From the NCBI GenBank assembly GCA_003531345.1, contig DQGZ01000206.1, positions 583-7,903 of the forward strand: a DNA stretch of 7,321 nucleotides, in the 5' to 3' direction. This DNA is from Alphaproteobacteria bacterium. Its GTDB lineage: Bacteria > Pseudomonadota > Alphaproteobacteria > Rickettsiales > UBA8987. A program made the translations under genes and the position numbers. The notes under the pieces were generated by a model that was given only the letters and a program-made list of their open reading frames with translations, did not search any database and was not told the DNA's origin. Numbering within the stretch: the first letter of the stretch is position 1; the number at the start of each line of letters is the position of its first letter. Shown piece by piece: positions 1 to 5,912 of this stretch.

Positions 1-2
1 AG

Positions 3-58
3 TTGTTAGTTCTTAGTTGTTAGTTCAAGCGTTTTAACGTAAAACAACAAACTAACAA
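3..58. repeat. Short direct and inverted repeats downstream of recG
   Basis: TTGTTAGTT occurs directly at 3-11 and 17-25, as part of a 14-bp tandem unit (TTAGTTGTTAGTTC at 13-26, first copy cut by the window edge). Its exact reverse complement AACTAACAA lies at 50-58. Between them GTTTTA (31-36) and TAAAAC (40-45) form a 6-bp stem with a 3-nt loop. The arrangement can fold into a nested hairpin just past the recG stop codon. It is too AT-rich to be a convincing intrinsic terminator. It may be the edge of a larger intergenic repeat lying outside the window. Confidence 0.5.
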
Positions 59-89
59 TGAAAAATAAACTACCTACGTCTTTGATGTG

Positions 90-2228
90 TTAAGCACTTA
101 GATTTGCTATTTGGTTATCATATTCAAATAGATATAGAAGATTTCGTAAATTCAAACCTCTTTCTGTTTTCAGTTCTGGGTCTTTATTGATTATTATTTT
201 AACATCATCCCGTGCAGCAAATAAAAACTCCTTGTCCTCTGGTAATTGGGCTATTTTAAAATCTGGCATACCGCTTTGCTTTGTACCAAGCAGGTCACCG
301 CTGCCACGCAGTGCCATATCTTCCTCTGATATACGAAATCCGTCCTCTGTTTCCCGCAATATCTTCAACCTTGAAACCCCATTTTCTGATAATCCCTTGC
401 CGTATAATAATATACAGGTTGATTGCTCTGCCCCCCTGCCAACCCTGCCCCGCAGCTGGTGCAATTGTGAAAGACCGAACTTATTCGCCTCCTCAATTAT
501 CATTATATTAGCTTCGGGTACATTAACGCCAACTTCAATAACAGTGGTTGAAACCATAATGGTTGCCTCACCTGTTTTGAATTTTTCCATATTATGGTTT
601 TTTAATTCTGGCTTTAATTTGCCATGAACCAAAACCACTTTTTCACCAAATATTTTTTTCAGCATCTCATATCTTTTTTCTGCACTTCCCTCAGCTAATT
701 TTTTACCTTCTAAAATTTCGTCTTGTGTGCCTTCTTCAATTAATGGGCAAACCCAATAAACACGGCTGCCTTCCTTTAGCTTTCTTTTTATCGCCTCTAT
801 CAGCTCATCGCTTTTATCCACGCTCATTATCCTGGTATCTATTGGCTTTCTGCCTGCTGGTTTTTCATCAAGTATGGAAATTTCCATATCACCATAAAGT
901 GTCATGGCAAGGGTTCTTGGTATTGGGGTTGCGGTCATTAATAATATATCAACCTCACCACCTTTTCTTCCTAATTCCATGCGCTGTTTTACACCGAACC
1001 TGTGCTGCTCATCTATCACTGCGAAAGCAAGGTTCTTAAATATTACCTTTTCCTGAAAAAGTGAATGGGTACCGAATATGATGTTATATTCACCTTCCGC
1101 TATGCCATTTTGTATCGCAGATTTTTCAGATGGTTTAAGTGAGCCAGTTAATAAAACAGGTTTTATATTTTCATTTAAAACTTCATCCTGCTTTATTATT
1201 GACTTAAAAAATTCAAACTGCTGTTTTGCAAGTATTTCCGTTGGTGCCATAAAGGTGGTTTGAAAACCTGCTTCTAAAGCATTTAACATTGCAATTACAG
1301 CAACTATGGTTTTACCACTGCCAACATCACCCTGTAGTAACCTGAACATTCTATTTTCACTTTTCATGTCAGTGAATATTTCTGCCAGAACATTATTCTG
1401 TGAATTTGTAAGTTTGAAACCAACTTTATTTAAAAATCTTTCTTCAAATTTCTGAGAACTTAAAATAGTTTTACCCTTTTGTTTTGCTATCATCTTCCGG
1501 CTTAAGCCAAGCGCAAGCTGGCTTGCCAGCAATTCATCATATGCAAGGCGTTGCCTGTCAGGCGAAAACTTTAAATGTGCAATAGTTGAAGTTGGGTTGT
1601 GAATATTATGCAATGAGTTTTTAAAACCCTGCCAGTTATTTTTTTTTAAATATGCACCATCCTGCCACTCTGGCAATTCTGGTATTTTTTGTAATGCCTC
1701 ACTGATTATTCTAGCCAGAAATTTATTATTTAACCCCTCAGTAAGCGGGTAAACAGGTTCATATTCACGAACCTTATCTGAACTACCCGCAGGTAAAATA
1801 TAAGCTGGGTGAGTTATCTGTAACTCTCCTTTAAAACGCTCTGCCTTGCCAACTATAATTTTTATTGAACCATCAGAAAGAACATCGTTTATATATTTTT
1901 CACTGGCGTTAAAAAATACCAGATTCAAAACTGAATTATTACCAGTTGTAATAACTTTATAATATTTTTTGCGTGGCCCTAGGGTTTTTACTTCGGTTCT
2001 TATCACCTGCACTGTTGTTATTATCAACTCACCATCTGTAATTTTTTGCAGGTCAGGCTCTTTCTGGTATTTCAGGATAGTATGCGGCAAGTGGAATAAT
2101 ACGTCTTTGATAACTGGCTGGCGATTATTTGCCTCTAATAACCTTATTAGCAATTCACCACTTTTTTCACCAACGCCTTTTATCGCAGACAGGTTGAGAA
2201 AAAAGTAATTTAATATATTTGGCCTCAT
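90..2228 (-). CDS. recG: ATP-dependent DNA helicase RecG
   Basis: Full-length RecG, 712 aa (E. coli protein about 693 aa), the superfamily 2 translocase that remodels stalled replication forks and branch-migrates Holliday junctions in the cytoplasm. Residues 1-250 are the wedge/OB-fold junction-binding part, with a helix-hairpin-like SAIKGVGEKSGELL near 14-27. The motor carries Walker A GDVGSGKT (300-307), the DEQH box (406-409), TATPIPRT (432-439), VSTTVIEVGVNVPEA (559-573) and motif VI QLHQLRGRVGR (588-598). The RecG-specific TRG region follows at about 619-653 (SRLKILRETEDGF ... RGSGDLLGTKQSG). The start MRPNILN matches the usual alphaproteobacterial RecG start. Its ATG abuts the TAA of the upstream kinase with no gap and has no clear Shine-Dalgarno sequence, so translation is probably coupled. 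No frameshift or missing motif is seen; identification is secure. Confidence 0.97.
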   Translation of the reverse strand: MRPNILNYFFLNLSAIKGVGEKSGELLIRLLEANNRQPVIKDVLFHLPHTILKYQKEPDLQKITDGELIITTVQVIRTEVKTLGPRKKYYKVITTGNNSVLNLVFFNASEKYINDVLSDGSIKIIVGKAERFKGELQITHPAYILPAGSSDKVREYEPVYPLTEGLNNKFLARIISEALQKIPELPEWQDGAYLKKNNWQGFKNSLHNIHNPTSTIAHLKFSPDRQRLAYDELLASQLALGLSRKMIAKQKGKTILSSQKFEERFLNKVGFKLTNSQNNVLAEIFTDMKSENRMFRLLQGDVGSGKTIVAVIAMLNALEAGFQTTFMAPTEILAKQQFEFFKSIIKQDEVLNENIKPVLLTGSLKPSEKSAIQNGIAEGEYNIIFGTHSLFQEKVIFKNLAFAVIDEQHRFGVKQRMELGRKGGEVDILLMTATPIPRTLAMTLYGDMEISILDEKPAGRKPIDTRIMSVDKSDELIEAIKRKLKEGSRVYWVCPLIEEGTQDEILEGKKLAEGSAEKRYEMLKKIFGEKVVLVHGKLKPELKNHNMEKFKTGEATIMVSTTVIEVGVNVPEANIMIIEEANKFGLSQLHQLRGRVGRGAEQSTCILLYGKGLSENGVSRLKILRETEDGFRISEEDMALRGSGDLLGTKQSGMPDFKIAQLPEDKEFLFAARDDVKIIINKDPELKTERGLNLRNLLYLFEYDNQIANLSA

Positions 2229-3239
2229 TTAAATGGTTGCGATAAGTTTTTTCATATCCGTTACTGGTCTTGCACCAAGATATTTTATAACTTCAGCAGC
2301 ACAAAGCGAAGCAATATGCCCGCATTTTTCAACATTATAATTTTGTGTCAGACCATATAGGAAACCAGCAGCATACATATCACCTGCGCCAGTAACATCA
2401 TAAACCTCATCAACTTTTACCGCCTCAATGTCATATATCTTGCCAGATTCTATAACATAACTGCCCTGATCACCCTTGGTAAGACAGGATATTGCATTCA
2501 AAGCTATGAATTTATGTAGAACCTCCCTTAGGTCAGCCCCTTCATACAGCGCAAGACTTTCATTTTCGTTAGCAAAGATTATATCTGCATCCTGCTCACA
2601 TAGTTTTATAAAATCATTTTTATGACGCTGCACACAAAACGGGTCAGACAGTGTAAACGCCACTTTTGTGTTGTGTATTTTAGCAAATTTAATCGCTTTT
2701 TTTACAGCCGCTTTTGCATCAGGGTTGTCAAATAAATATCCTTCAAAGAATAATATCTCAGAATTTTTAATATCTTCCTCTTTAATATCCTGTTCGCTTA
2801 TCAGAACATCAAAATCCAGATAGGTTGCCATGGTGCGCTCAACCCTTTTTCTGTTGCCTTCCAATTCTTCTTCAGTAACTATAATGATACATTTTGAAGT
2901 TGAGGCTCCTTTTTCGGATGGTTCGGCAATTAGTTTTGCCCCAGCTTTCTCTATCTCTTTTTTAAATATCTTTCCCAGATAATCATTTTTTGTTTTACCA
3001 ATAAAGGCGGACTTACCCCCCAAAAGAGAAAAGCCAGCAATAGTGTTTGCTGAAGAACCACCAGAACACTCAGTTGCCACGCCCAATTGCTCATAGAGAA
3101 TTTTTGCTGTTTTTGCATCTACCAGCTTCATAGCACCTTTTGGTAGGTTATTTTTATCAAGGAACTCCTGTTTTTTATAGGATATAATGTCTACAATAGC
3201 ACTTCCAAGCCCTATTACGCCGTATTCTTTATTAGTCAT
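2229..3239 (-). CDS. PfkB-family carbohydrate/purine kinase, probable adenosine kinase
   Basis: A 336-aa ribokinase/PfkB-fold kinase, probably phosphorylating adenosine to AMP in purine salvage. The N-terminal substrate half has SGGSSAN at 59-65 followed by LGG...AFIGKTKNDYLG (73-89), the first PfkB signature. The C-terminal signature DVTGAGD (281-287) holds the anion-hole GAGD with the catalytic Asp287, followed by MYAAGFLYG. Segments such as LSDPFCVQRH, DIIFANENE and AAEVIKYLGARP resemble proteins annotated as adenosine kinase in alphaproteobacteria; substrate is inferred, as fructokinases and ribokinases share the fold. Start ATG at 3239 fits the family N-terminus (MTNKEYGVIGLGSAIVDI). No Shine-Dalgarno sequence precedes it and a TATAAT box lies 7 nt upstream, so the mRNA may be leaderless. 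First gene of a two-gene operon with recG. Confidence 0.87.
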   Translation of the reverse strand: MTNKEYGVIGLGSAIVDIISYKKQEFLDKNNLPKGAMKLVDAKTAKILYEQLGVATECSGGSSANTIAGFSLLGGKSAFIGKTKNDYLGKIFKKEIEKAGAKLIAEPSEKGASTSKCIIIVTEEELEGNRKRVERTMATYLDFDVLISEQDIKEEDIKNSEILFFEGYLFDNPDAKAAVKKAIKFAKIHNTKVAFTLSDPFCVQRHKNDFIKLCEQDADIIFANENESLALYEGADLREVLHKFIALNAISCLTKGDQGSYVIESGKIYDIEAVKVDEVYDVTGAGDMYAAGFLYGLTQNYNVEKCGHIASLCAAEVIKYLGARPVTDMKKLIATI

Positions 3240-3246
3240 AATTAAT

Positions 3247-3252
3247 ATTATA
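3247..3252 (-). promoter_or_regulatory. Candidate -10 box for the kinase-recG operon
   Basis: On the minus strand a perfect TATAAT lies 7 nt before the kinase ATG. The expected transcription start would fall at or within a base or two of the ATG. No good -35 hexamer is present 16-18 nt upstream and the region is very AT-rich, so chance occurrence is possible. The absence of any Shine-Dalgarno sequence before the ATG is consistent with a leaderless message. Confidence 0.35.
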
Positions 3253-3294
3253 AGTTTATATTCTGGTATGTAGTTTAAAATAAATTTTTGCTGC

Positions 3295-3323
3295 TTGATA
3301 GATTTTTTTTGTTATAGTACTAT
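3295..3323 (+). promoter_or_regulatory. Candidate sigma70-type promoter of merR
   Basis: TTGATA (3295-3300) and TACTAT (3318-3323) are separated by exactly 17 nt, giving five of six and four of six matches to the housekeeping consensus. Transcription would start near 3330, leaving a leader of about 30 nt before the merR ATG. A competing -10-like TATAGT overlaps at 3313-3318 but has no well-spaced -35. Prediction by eye only. Confidence 0.45.
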
Positions 3324-3325
3324 GA

Positions 3326-3342
3326 AGTGCGTTTTAGGCACT
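3326..3342. promoter_or_regulatory. Dyad AGTGC-N7-GCACT at the predicted merR transcription start
   Basis: AGTGC (3326-3330) and its exact reverse complement GCACT (3338-3342) flank a 7-nt centre. The dyad covers the predicted transcription start and could be an operator or a small 5'-leader hairpin. The right half is also part of the element-end copy beginning at 3334, so it may instead be a by-product of that repeat. Confidence 0.3.
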
Positions 3343-3362
3343 GTTAGCAAAGGGGTTCTATG
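3334..3362 (+). repeat. Third copy of the mobile-element end, forming the merR leader and ribosome binding site
   Basis: TTAGGCACTGT (3334-3344) is identical over 11 bases to the outer end of both termini of the element downstream of merR (3857-3867, and inverted at 4116-4126). Similarity continues: CAAAGG here (3348-3353) matches the right terminus and AAAGG matches both. The AAAGGGG at 3349-3355 is the only Shine-Dalgarno sequence for merR, 4 nt before its ATG. No inverted partner is visible upstream, so this is a solo end or a relic. Confidence 0.6.
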
Positions 3363-3860
3363 CAGAATAGCATTCATGTCAATGATGGTTTAGTTCTGGC
3401 TTCAGGAGACAGGTTTTTTAAAACAATAGGTGAGGTATCCGCTGAACTCAAGATAAGCCCACACGTATTACGCTTTTGGGAGTCAAAGTTCTTTGCCATA
3501 AAACCACACAAAAGACGGGGCGGGCATAGATATTACAGCAACAATGATATTGAAACGATTGTTGAAATAAAATCCCTCCTTTATGAAAAGGGCTACACAA
3601 TAAAAGGAGCTCAGCGCTTTCTAAAGGAAAAAAAGAATATCTCCCTGATTGAAAGAGAGGAGGAGTTGAATACAGAAAACCATTATAGTAATCATATGCA
3701 GTCATCTTTGTTTGAAAGTACTTTAGTTAAAAAAACTGCAAATGACTCTCCAAAGGTTATAAATTTTAGAAATTCTGTACTGGATAAAATTGATAAAAAA
3801 CTTGTTATGTTGTTTATAAAGGAGTTAGAATCAATAAAAAATATTTTACAGGAAGCTTAG
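3360..3860 (+). CDS. MerR-family transcriptional regulator
   Basis: A 166-aa DNA-binding protein. Residues about 19-90 form the MerR winged helix-turn-helix: FFKTIGEVSAELKISPHVLRFWE, then the wing FFAIKPHKRRGGHRYYS and the second helical pair around LLYEKGYTIKGAQRFLKE. This matches the MerR-type protein commonly encoded after ihfA in alphaproteobacteria, whose ligand is unknown to me. The C-terminal part is low in conserved features and ends in a likely helical segment (KLVMLFIKELESIKNILQEA); there is no obvious metal-binding cysteine pattern, so metal sensing is not supported. The ATG at 3360 has a strong AAAGGGG ribosome site. ihfA is not adjacent; merR here opens the strand leading to divK-pleD. 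Its TAG stop is made by the left end of the inserted element; before insertion it would have been TAA. Confidence 0.9.
   Translation: MQNSIHVNDGLVLASGDRFFKTIGEVSAELKISPHVLRFWESKFFAIKPHKRRGGHRYYSNNDIETIVEIKSLLYEKGYTIKGAQRFLKEKKNISLIEREEELNTENHYSNHMQSSLFESTLVKKTANDSPKVINFRNSVLDKIDKKLVMLFIKELESIKNILQEA
3850..3853 (+). promoter_or_regulatory. Stranded ancestral Shine-Dalgarno sequence of divK
   Basis: AGGA near the end of merR now stands 273 nt before the divK ATG. When the 264-bp element and one flanking TA are removed in silico, it lies exactly 7 nt upstream of that ATG, an ideal spacing. The present divK start has no purine-rich sequence in the preceding 20 nt. I infer this was the divK ribosome site before the insertion. 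Confidence 0.55.
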
Positions 3861-3888
3861 GCACTGTGAATAAAGGTTTATGAATTTG
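3860..3888 (+). repeat. Left terminal inverted repeat of the MITE-like element
   Basis: Begins GGCACTGTGAATAAAGG and ends TTTG. Aligned to the reverse complement of 4094-4123 it matches at 26 of 29 positions, with one single-base indel near the inner end. The flanking TTA (3857-3859) and TAA (4124-4126) extend the symmetry outward. Confidence 0.85.
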
Positions 3889-4002
3889 CAATTCGATTAA
3901 TTTTACCAGAGGGCAAAATAAATTTTAGAAAATTTAGTGGCTCTAAATTGAAAAATTTATCGCAGTAATCTGATAAAATTAATAATTGCCTTAGGTTGCG
4001 GT

Positions 4003-4084
4003 AAAAAATAGTAATCAGTTTGTTAAAAATGTTTCTCATAGACCACTATGAAAACAATTTTTTGCCTGCTGATCACTATTTTTT
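4003..4084 (+). repeat. 82-nt internal hairpin of the MITE-like element
   Basis: Symmetric about 4043.5. The outer arms 4003-4018 and 4069-4084 pair at 15 of 16 positions; a middle stem pairs 4025-4030 with 4057-4062; the apex CATAG (4037-4041)/CTATG (4046-4050) closes a 4-nt ACCA loop. The left arm starts with six A and the right arm ends in a run of seven T (4079-4085), so it resembles an AT-rich bidirectional terminator and could reduce read-through from merR into divK. Termination itself is inference. Confidence 0.65.
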
Positions 4085-4093
4085 TGCTTATAA

Positions 4094-4123
4094 CAAATTT
4101 TATAAACCTTTGTCCACAGTGCC
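4094..4123 (-). repeat. Right terminal inverted repeat of the MITE-like element
   Basis: Read on the minus strand from 4123 it begins GGCACTGTGGACAAAGG and ends TTTG, the partner of 3860-3888. On the plus strand its outer end CACAGTGCC plus TAA directly precedes the divK ATG, and the sequence offers CCTTT rather than any Shine-Dalgarno-like purines. Confidence 0.85.
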
Positions 4124-4126
4124 TAA

Positions 4127-4495
4127 ATGACCTCATATAAAAAAGTTCTGATAGTTGAAGATAATGAGCTGAATTTAAAGCTTTTTACTGACCCGCTTGA
4201 AACACTGAAAGTAAAAACCATACAAAGCAAAGATGGTAGGCTGGTTAAGGAAATATGCCTTAATGACCCCCCTAACCTCGTAATAATGGACATTCAGCTA
4301 CCTAATATTTCTGGAATTGATATAATACAAAGCCTGAAAGCTGACCATAAACTTAAAGATATACCAATAATAGCCGTTACCGCATTTGCAATGCAGGACG
4401 ACAGGGAAAACATTTTAAACGCAGGTTGCGAGGAATATCTTTCCAAACCAATTTCAATCGGTGTTTTTCTTGATACTGTTAAAAAATATATTTAA
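4127..4495 (+). CDS. divK: Single-domain response regulator DivK
   Basis: A 122-aa stand-alone receiver, about the same length as Caulobacter DivK and very similar through KKVLIVEDNELN, VIMDIQLPNISG, AVTAFAM and CEEYLSKPIS. The acidic pair is E11-D12, the phosphoacceptor Asp55, with the conserved Thr85 and Lys107. There is no output domain: in the family, phosphorylated DivK acts by binding histidine kinases (DivJ, PleC, DivL) to control CtrA and cell-cycle or polarity decisions; none of these partners is in the window. It is followed 43 nt later by pleD, the usual partner. The ATG at 4127 matches the family N-terminus (MTSYKKVLIVEDNE), but it directly follows the inserted element and has no Shine-Dalgarno sequence, so expression may be altered or rely on element-borne signals. 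Confidence 0.93.
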   Translation: MTSYKKVLIVEDNELNLKLFTDPLETLKVKTIQSKDGRLVKEICLNDPPNLVIMDIQLPNISGIDIIQSLKADHKLKDIPIIAVTAFAMQDDRENILNAGCEEYLSKPISIGVFLDTVKKYI

Positions 4496-4538
4496 ACCTT
4501 ACAATTATTACTTAAAATATATATTCATACGGTAAAAA

Positions 4539-5912
4539 ATGACAGGAAAAGTACTAGTAATTGACGATCTGGAGCCAAACCTAAGACTGCTGGAAGCCAA
4601 GCTTAAAAGCGAGTATTATACTGTTTATACTGCAACCAACGGCTATGACGGCATAAAGATAGCAAAAGAAAAAATGCCAGACATAATCCTGCTTGATGTT
4701 ATGATGCCGCAAATAGATGGTTTTACCACCTGTAAAAAACTCAAAGAAGACGAACAAACAGCTGGTATACCTATTGTAATGGTAACTGCACTTACCGAAC
4801 AGGAAGACAGGGTAAAGGGTTTAAATTGTGGTGCAGATGATTTTATAACCAAACCTATTGATGAGTTTCACTTATTTGTAAGGGTGCGCTCCCTGATAAG
4901 GATAAAAGAACTATTCGATGAGTTGAAATTAAGGGATATAACTTATTCTAATTTTGGTGGAAGCAAAAATTTTCTAAAGTCACAAACAGAAAAATTGAAC
5001 TCCAAAATAATACTCATTGATGATGATGTATTTGAAATAAAAAAAATAAAAGCTGCACTTGAAAGTGAAGGACACACGCTGATAGTTTTCAACCCTGATC
5101 AGCCACTTGAGAAAATTCAGGAACATGACTTTGACCTAGTGATAGTAAACACCCTGCTTGATGAAGAGCGCGCCCTGAGAATGTCTGTTGAAATAAAGGG
5201 TATGACCAATAAAAAGAGGGTGCCTATTATAATTCTTGTTGATGAATCAGATAAAAAAGTGATGTTGAAAGGTCTACAGATTGGGATTGATGATTACGTT
5301 CTTGAACCGCTTGATATAAATGAGCTTCTGGCAAGAACCAGAACCCTGCTTAGAAGAAAAAAATATCAGGATTCTCTGCGGCATGGTATTGAAGATAGTA
5401 TAAATGCCTCAGTAATTGATCAACTTACAAAATTGTATAACCGACGCTATCTTGAAACTCACCTTGGCACTATTTTTGAAGAGGCTAAACAAAAGAAGGA
5501 TAGAATTGTTCTACTTACAATTGATATTGATAATTTTAAAAAAATCAATGACAGACCAGGCTGGGGGCATTCAATAGGTGATGAAGTTCTCAAAGAGGTA
5601 GCTGATAGGATAAAACAATGTGTTCGTGATAATGACCTTGCAGTCAGGCATGGCGGTGAAGAGTTTATAGCAGTGCTGACCAATACAACCGTTGAGAATG
5701 GCACTATAGTAGCAGAGCGTATAAGAAAAAAAATTGCAGACACCCCTATAAAAATCTCTGTTGAACCTTATGGGATAGATGTTACTGTCAGCATAGGAGA
5801 TGCGGTAATGCGCCATGAAGGAGACAGTCCTGAAGACCTTATAAACAGATCAGATGAAATGTTGTATAAGGCAAAAACAACTGGAAAGAACAAAGTGGTT
5901 TCTGAAGAATGA
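4539..5912 (+). CDS. pleD: PleD, response regulator diguanylate cyclase (REC-REC-GGDEF)
   Basis: A 457-aa cytoplasmic diguanylate cyclase making cyclic-di-GMP from two GTP. REC1 (about 1-123) has D9-D10, phosphoacceptor Asp53, Thr83 and Lys105, and keeps Tyr26, the dimer-relay tyrosine of Caulobacter PleD. REC2 (about 156-270) is a dimerisation adaptor: Asn204 replaces the acceptor Asp and Glu256 the Lys. The GGDEF domain (about 290-457) has metal-binding Asp329, active site GGEEF (372-376) and inhibitory site RDND (363-366) at the canonical spacing, so it should be active and product-inhibited. A two-residue insertion (RPGW, 339-342, where Caulobacter has two residues) lies in the guanine-binding loop between Asn337 and Asp348. 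The start matches the family; the ribosome site is weak (ACGG). The gene follows divK and overlaps the next ORF by ATGA. Confidence 0.95.
   Translation: MTGKVLVIDDLEPNLRLLEAKLKSEYYTVYTATNGYDGIKIAKEKMPDIILLDVMMPQIDGFTTCKKLKEDEQTAGIPIVMVTALTEQEDRVKGLNCGADDFITKPIDEFHLFVRVRSLIRIKELFDELKLRDITYSNFGGSKNFLKSQTEKLNSKIILIDDDVFEIKKIKAALESEGHTLIVFNPDQPLEKIQEHDFDLVIVNTLLDEERALRMSVEIKGMTNKKRVPIIILVDESDKKVMLKGLQIGIDDYVLEPLDINELLARTRTLLRRKKYQDSLRHGIEDSINASVIDQLTKLYNRRYLETHLGTIFEEAKQKKDRIVLLTIDIDNFKKINDRPGWGHSIGDEVLKEVADRIKQCVRDNDLAVRHGGEEFIAVLTNTTVENGTIVAERIRKKIADTPIKISVEPYGIDVTVSIGDAVMRHEGDSPEDLINRSDEMLYKAKTTGKNKVVSEE

Larger units (their letters stand above)
3860..4123. mobile_element. MITE-like element with TA target duplication, 264 bp
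   Basis: A non-coding 264-bp block bounded by imperfect terminal inverted repeats of about 29 bp and flanked on each side by TA (3858-3859 and 4124-4125). It fills the whole space between the merR stop and the divK start. No ORF of useful length, tRNA or transposase is inside; the interior is AT-rich and full of hairpins (3938-3956, 3957-3978, 4003-4084). TA duplication is typical of IS630/Tc1-mariner elements and of some IS5-family groups, so it was probably moved in trans by such a transposase; family assignment is inference. Excision of the element plus one TA restores a zero-gap merR-TAA-ATG-divK junction with a well-placed Shine-Dalgarno sequence, which strongly supports an insertion. 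Confidence 0.8.

Noticed and set aside
187..1263. Plus-strand open frames inside recG, and minus-strand frames inside pleD and the AsmA gene
   Set aside because: They lie antisense to well-conserved genes, show no recognisable domains and have low-complexity Ser/Ile-rich translations typical of shadow frames.
3860..4123. Element as an IS6/IS26-type end (GGCACTGTT... resembles IS26 termini)
   Set aside because: The first eight bases match but IS6-family insertions make 8-bp target duplications; the flanks here share only TA, and there is no transposase.
3336..4125. A larger transposon carrying merR between the 3334 copy and the inverted 4126 end
   Set aside because: The 3334 copy is less similar to the right end than the 3860 copy is, and removing this larger block leaves no sensible junction, whereas removing 3860-4123 does.
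3861..4126. A tRNA or small RNA gene after merR
   Set aside because: No cloverleaf, T-loop GTTCRA or acceptor stem could be found; the hairpins belong to the inverted-repeat element.
4479..4495. CtrA-like site TTAA...TTAA at the end of divK
   Set aside because: The two TTAA are 9 nt apart rather than 7 and lie in very AT-rich coding sequence ending at the stop codon; expected by chance.
4499..4525. A pleD-specific promoter (TTACAA ... TATATT)
   Set aside because: The spacer is only 15 nt and the region is AT-rich, so it is not supported well enough to list as a feature.
5001..5350. Loss-of-function mutation in the second PleD receiver (Asn204, Glu256)
   Set aside because: The second receiver is also degenerate in Caulobacter PleD, where it serves as a dimerisation adaptor; this is normal for the family.
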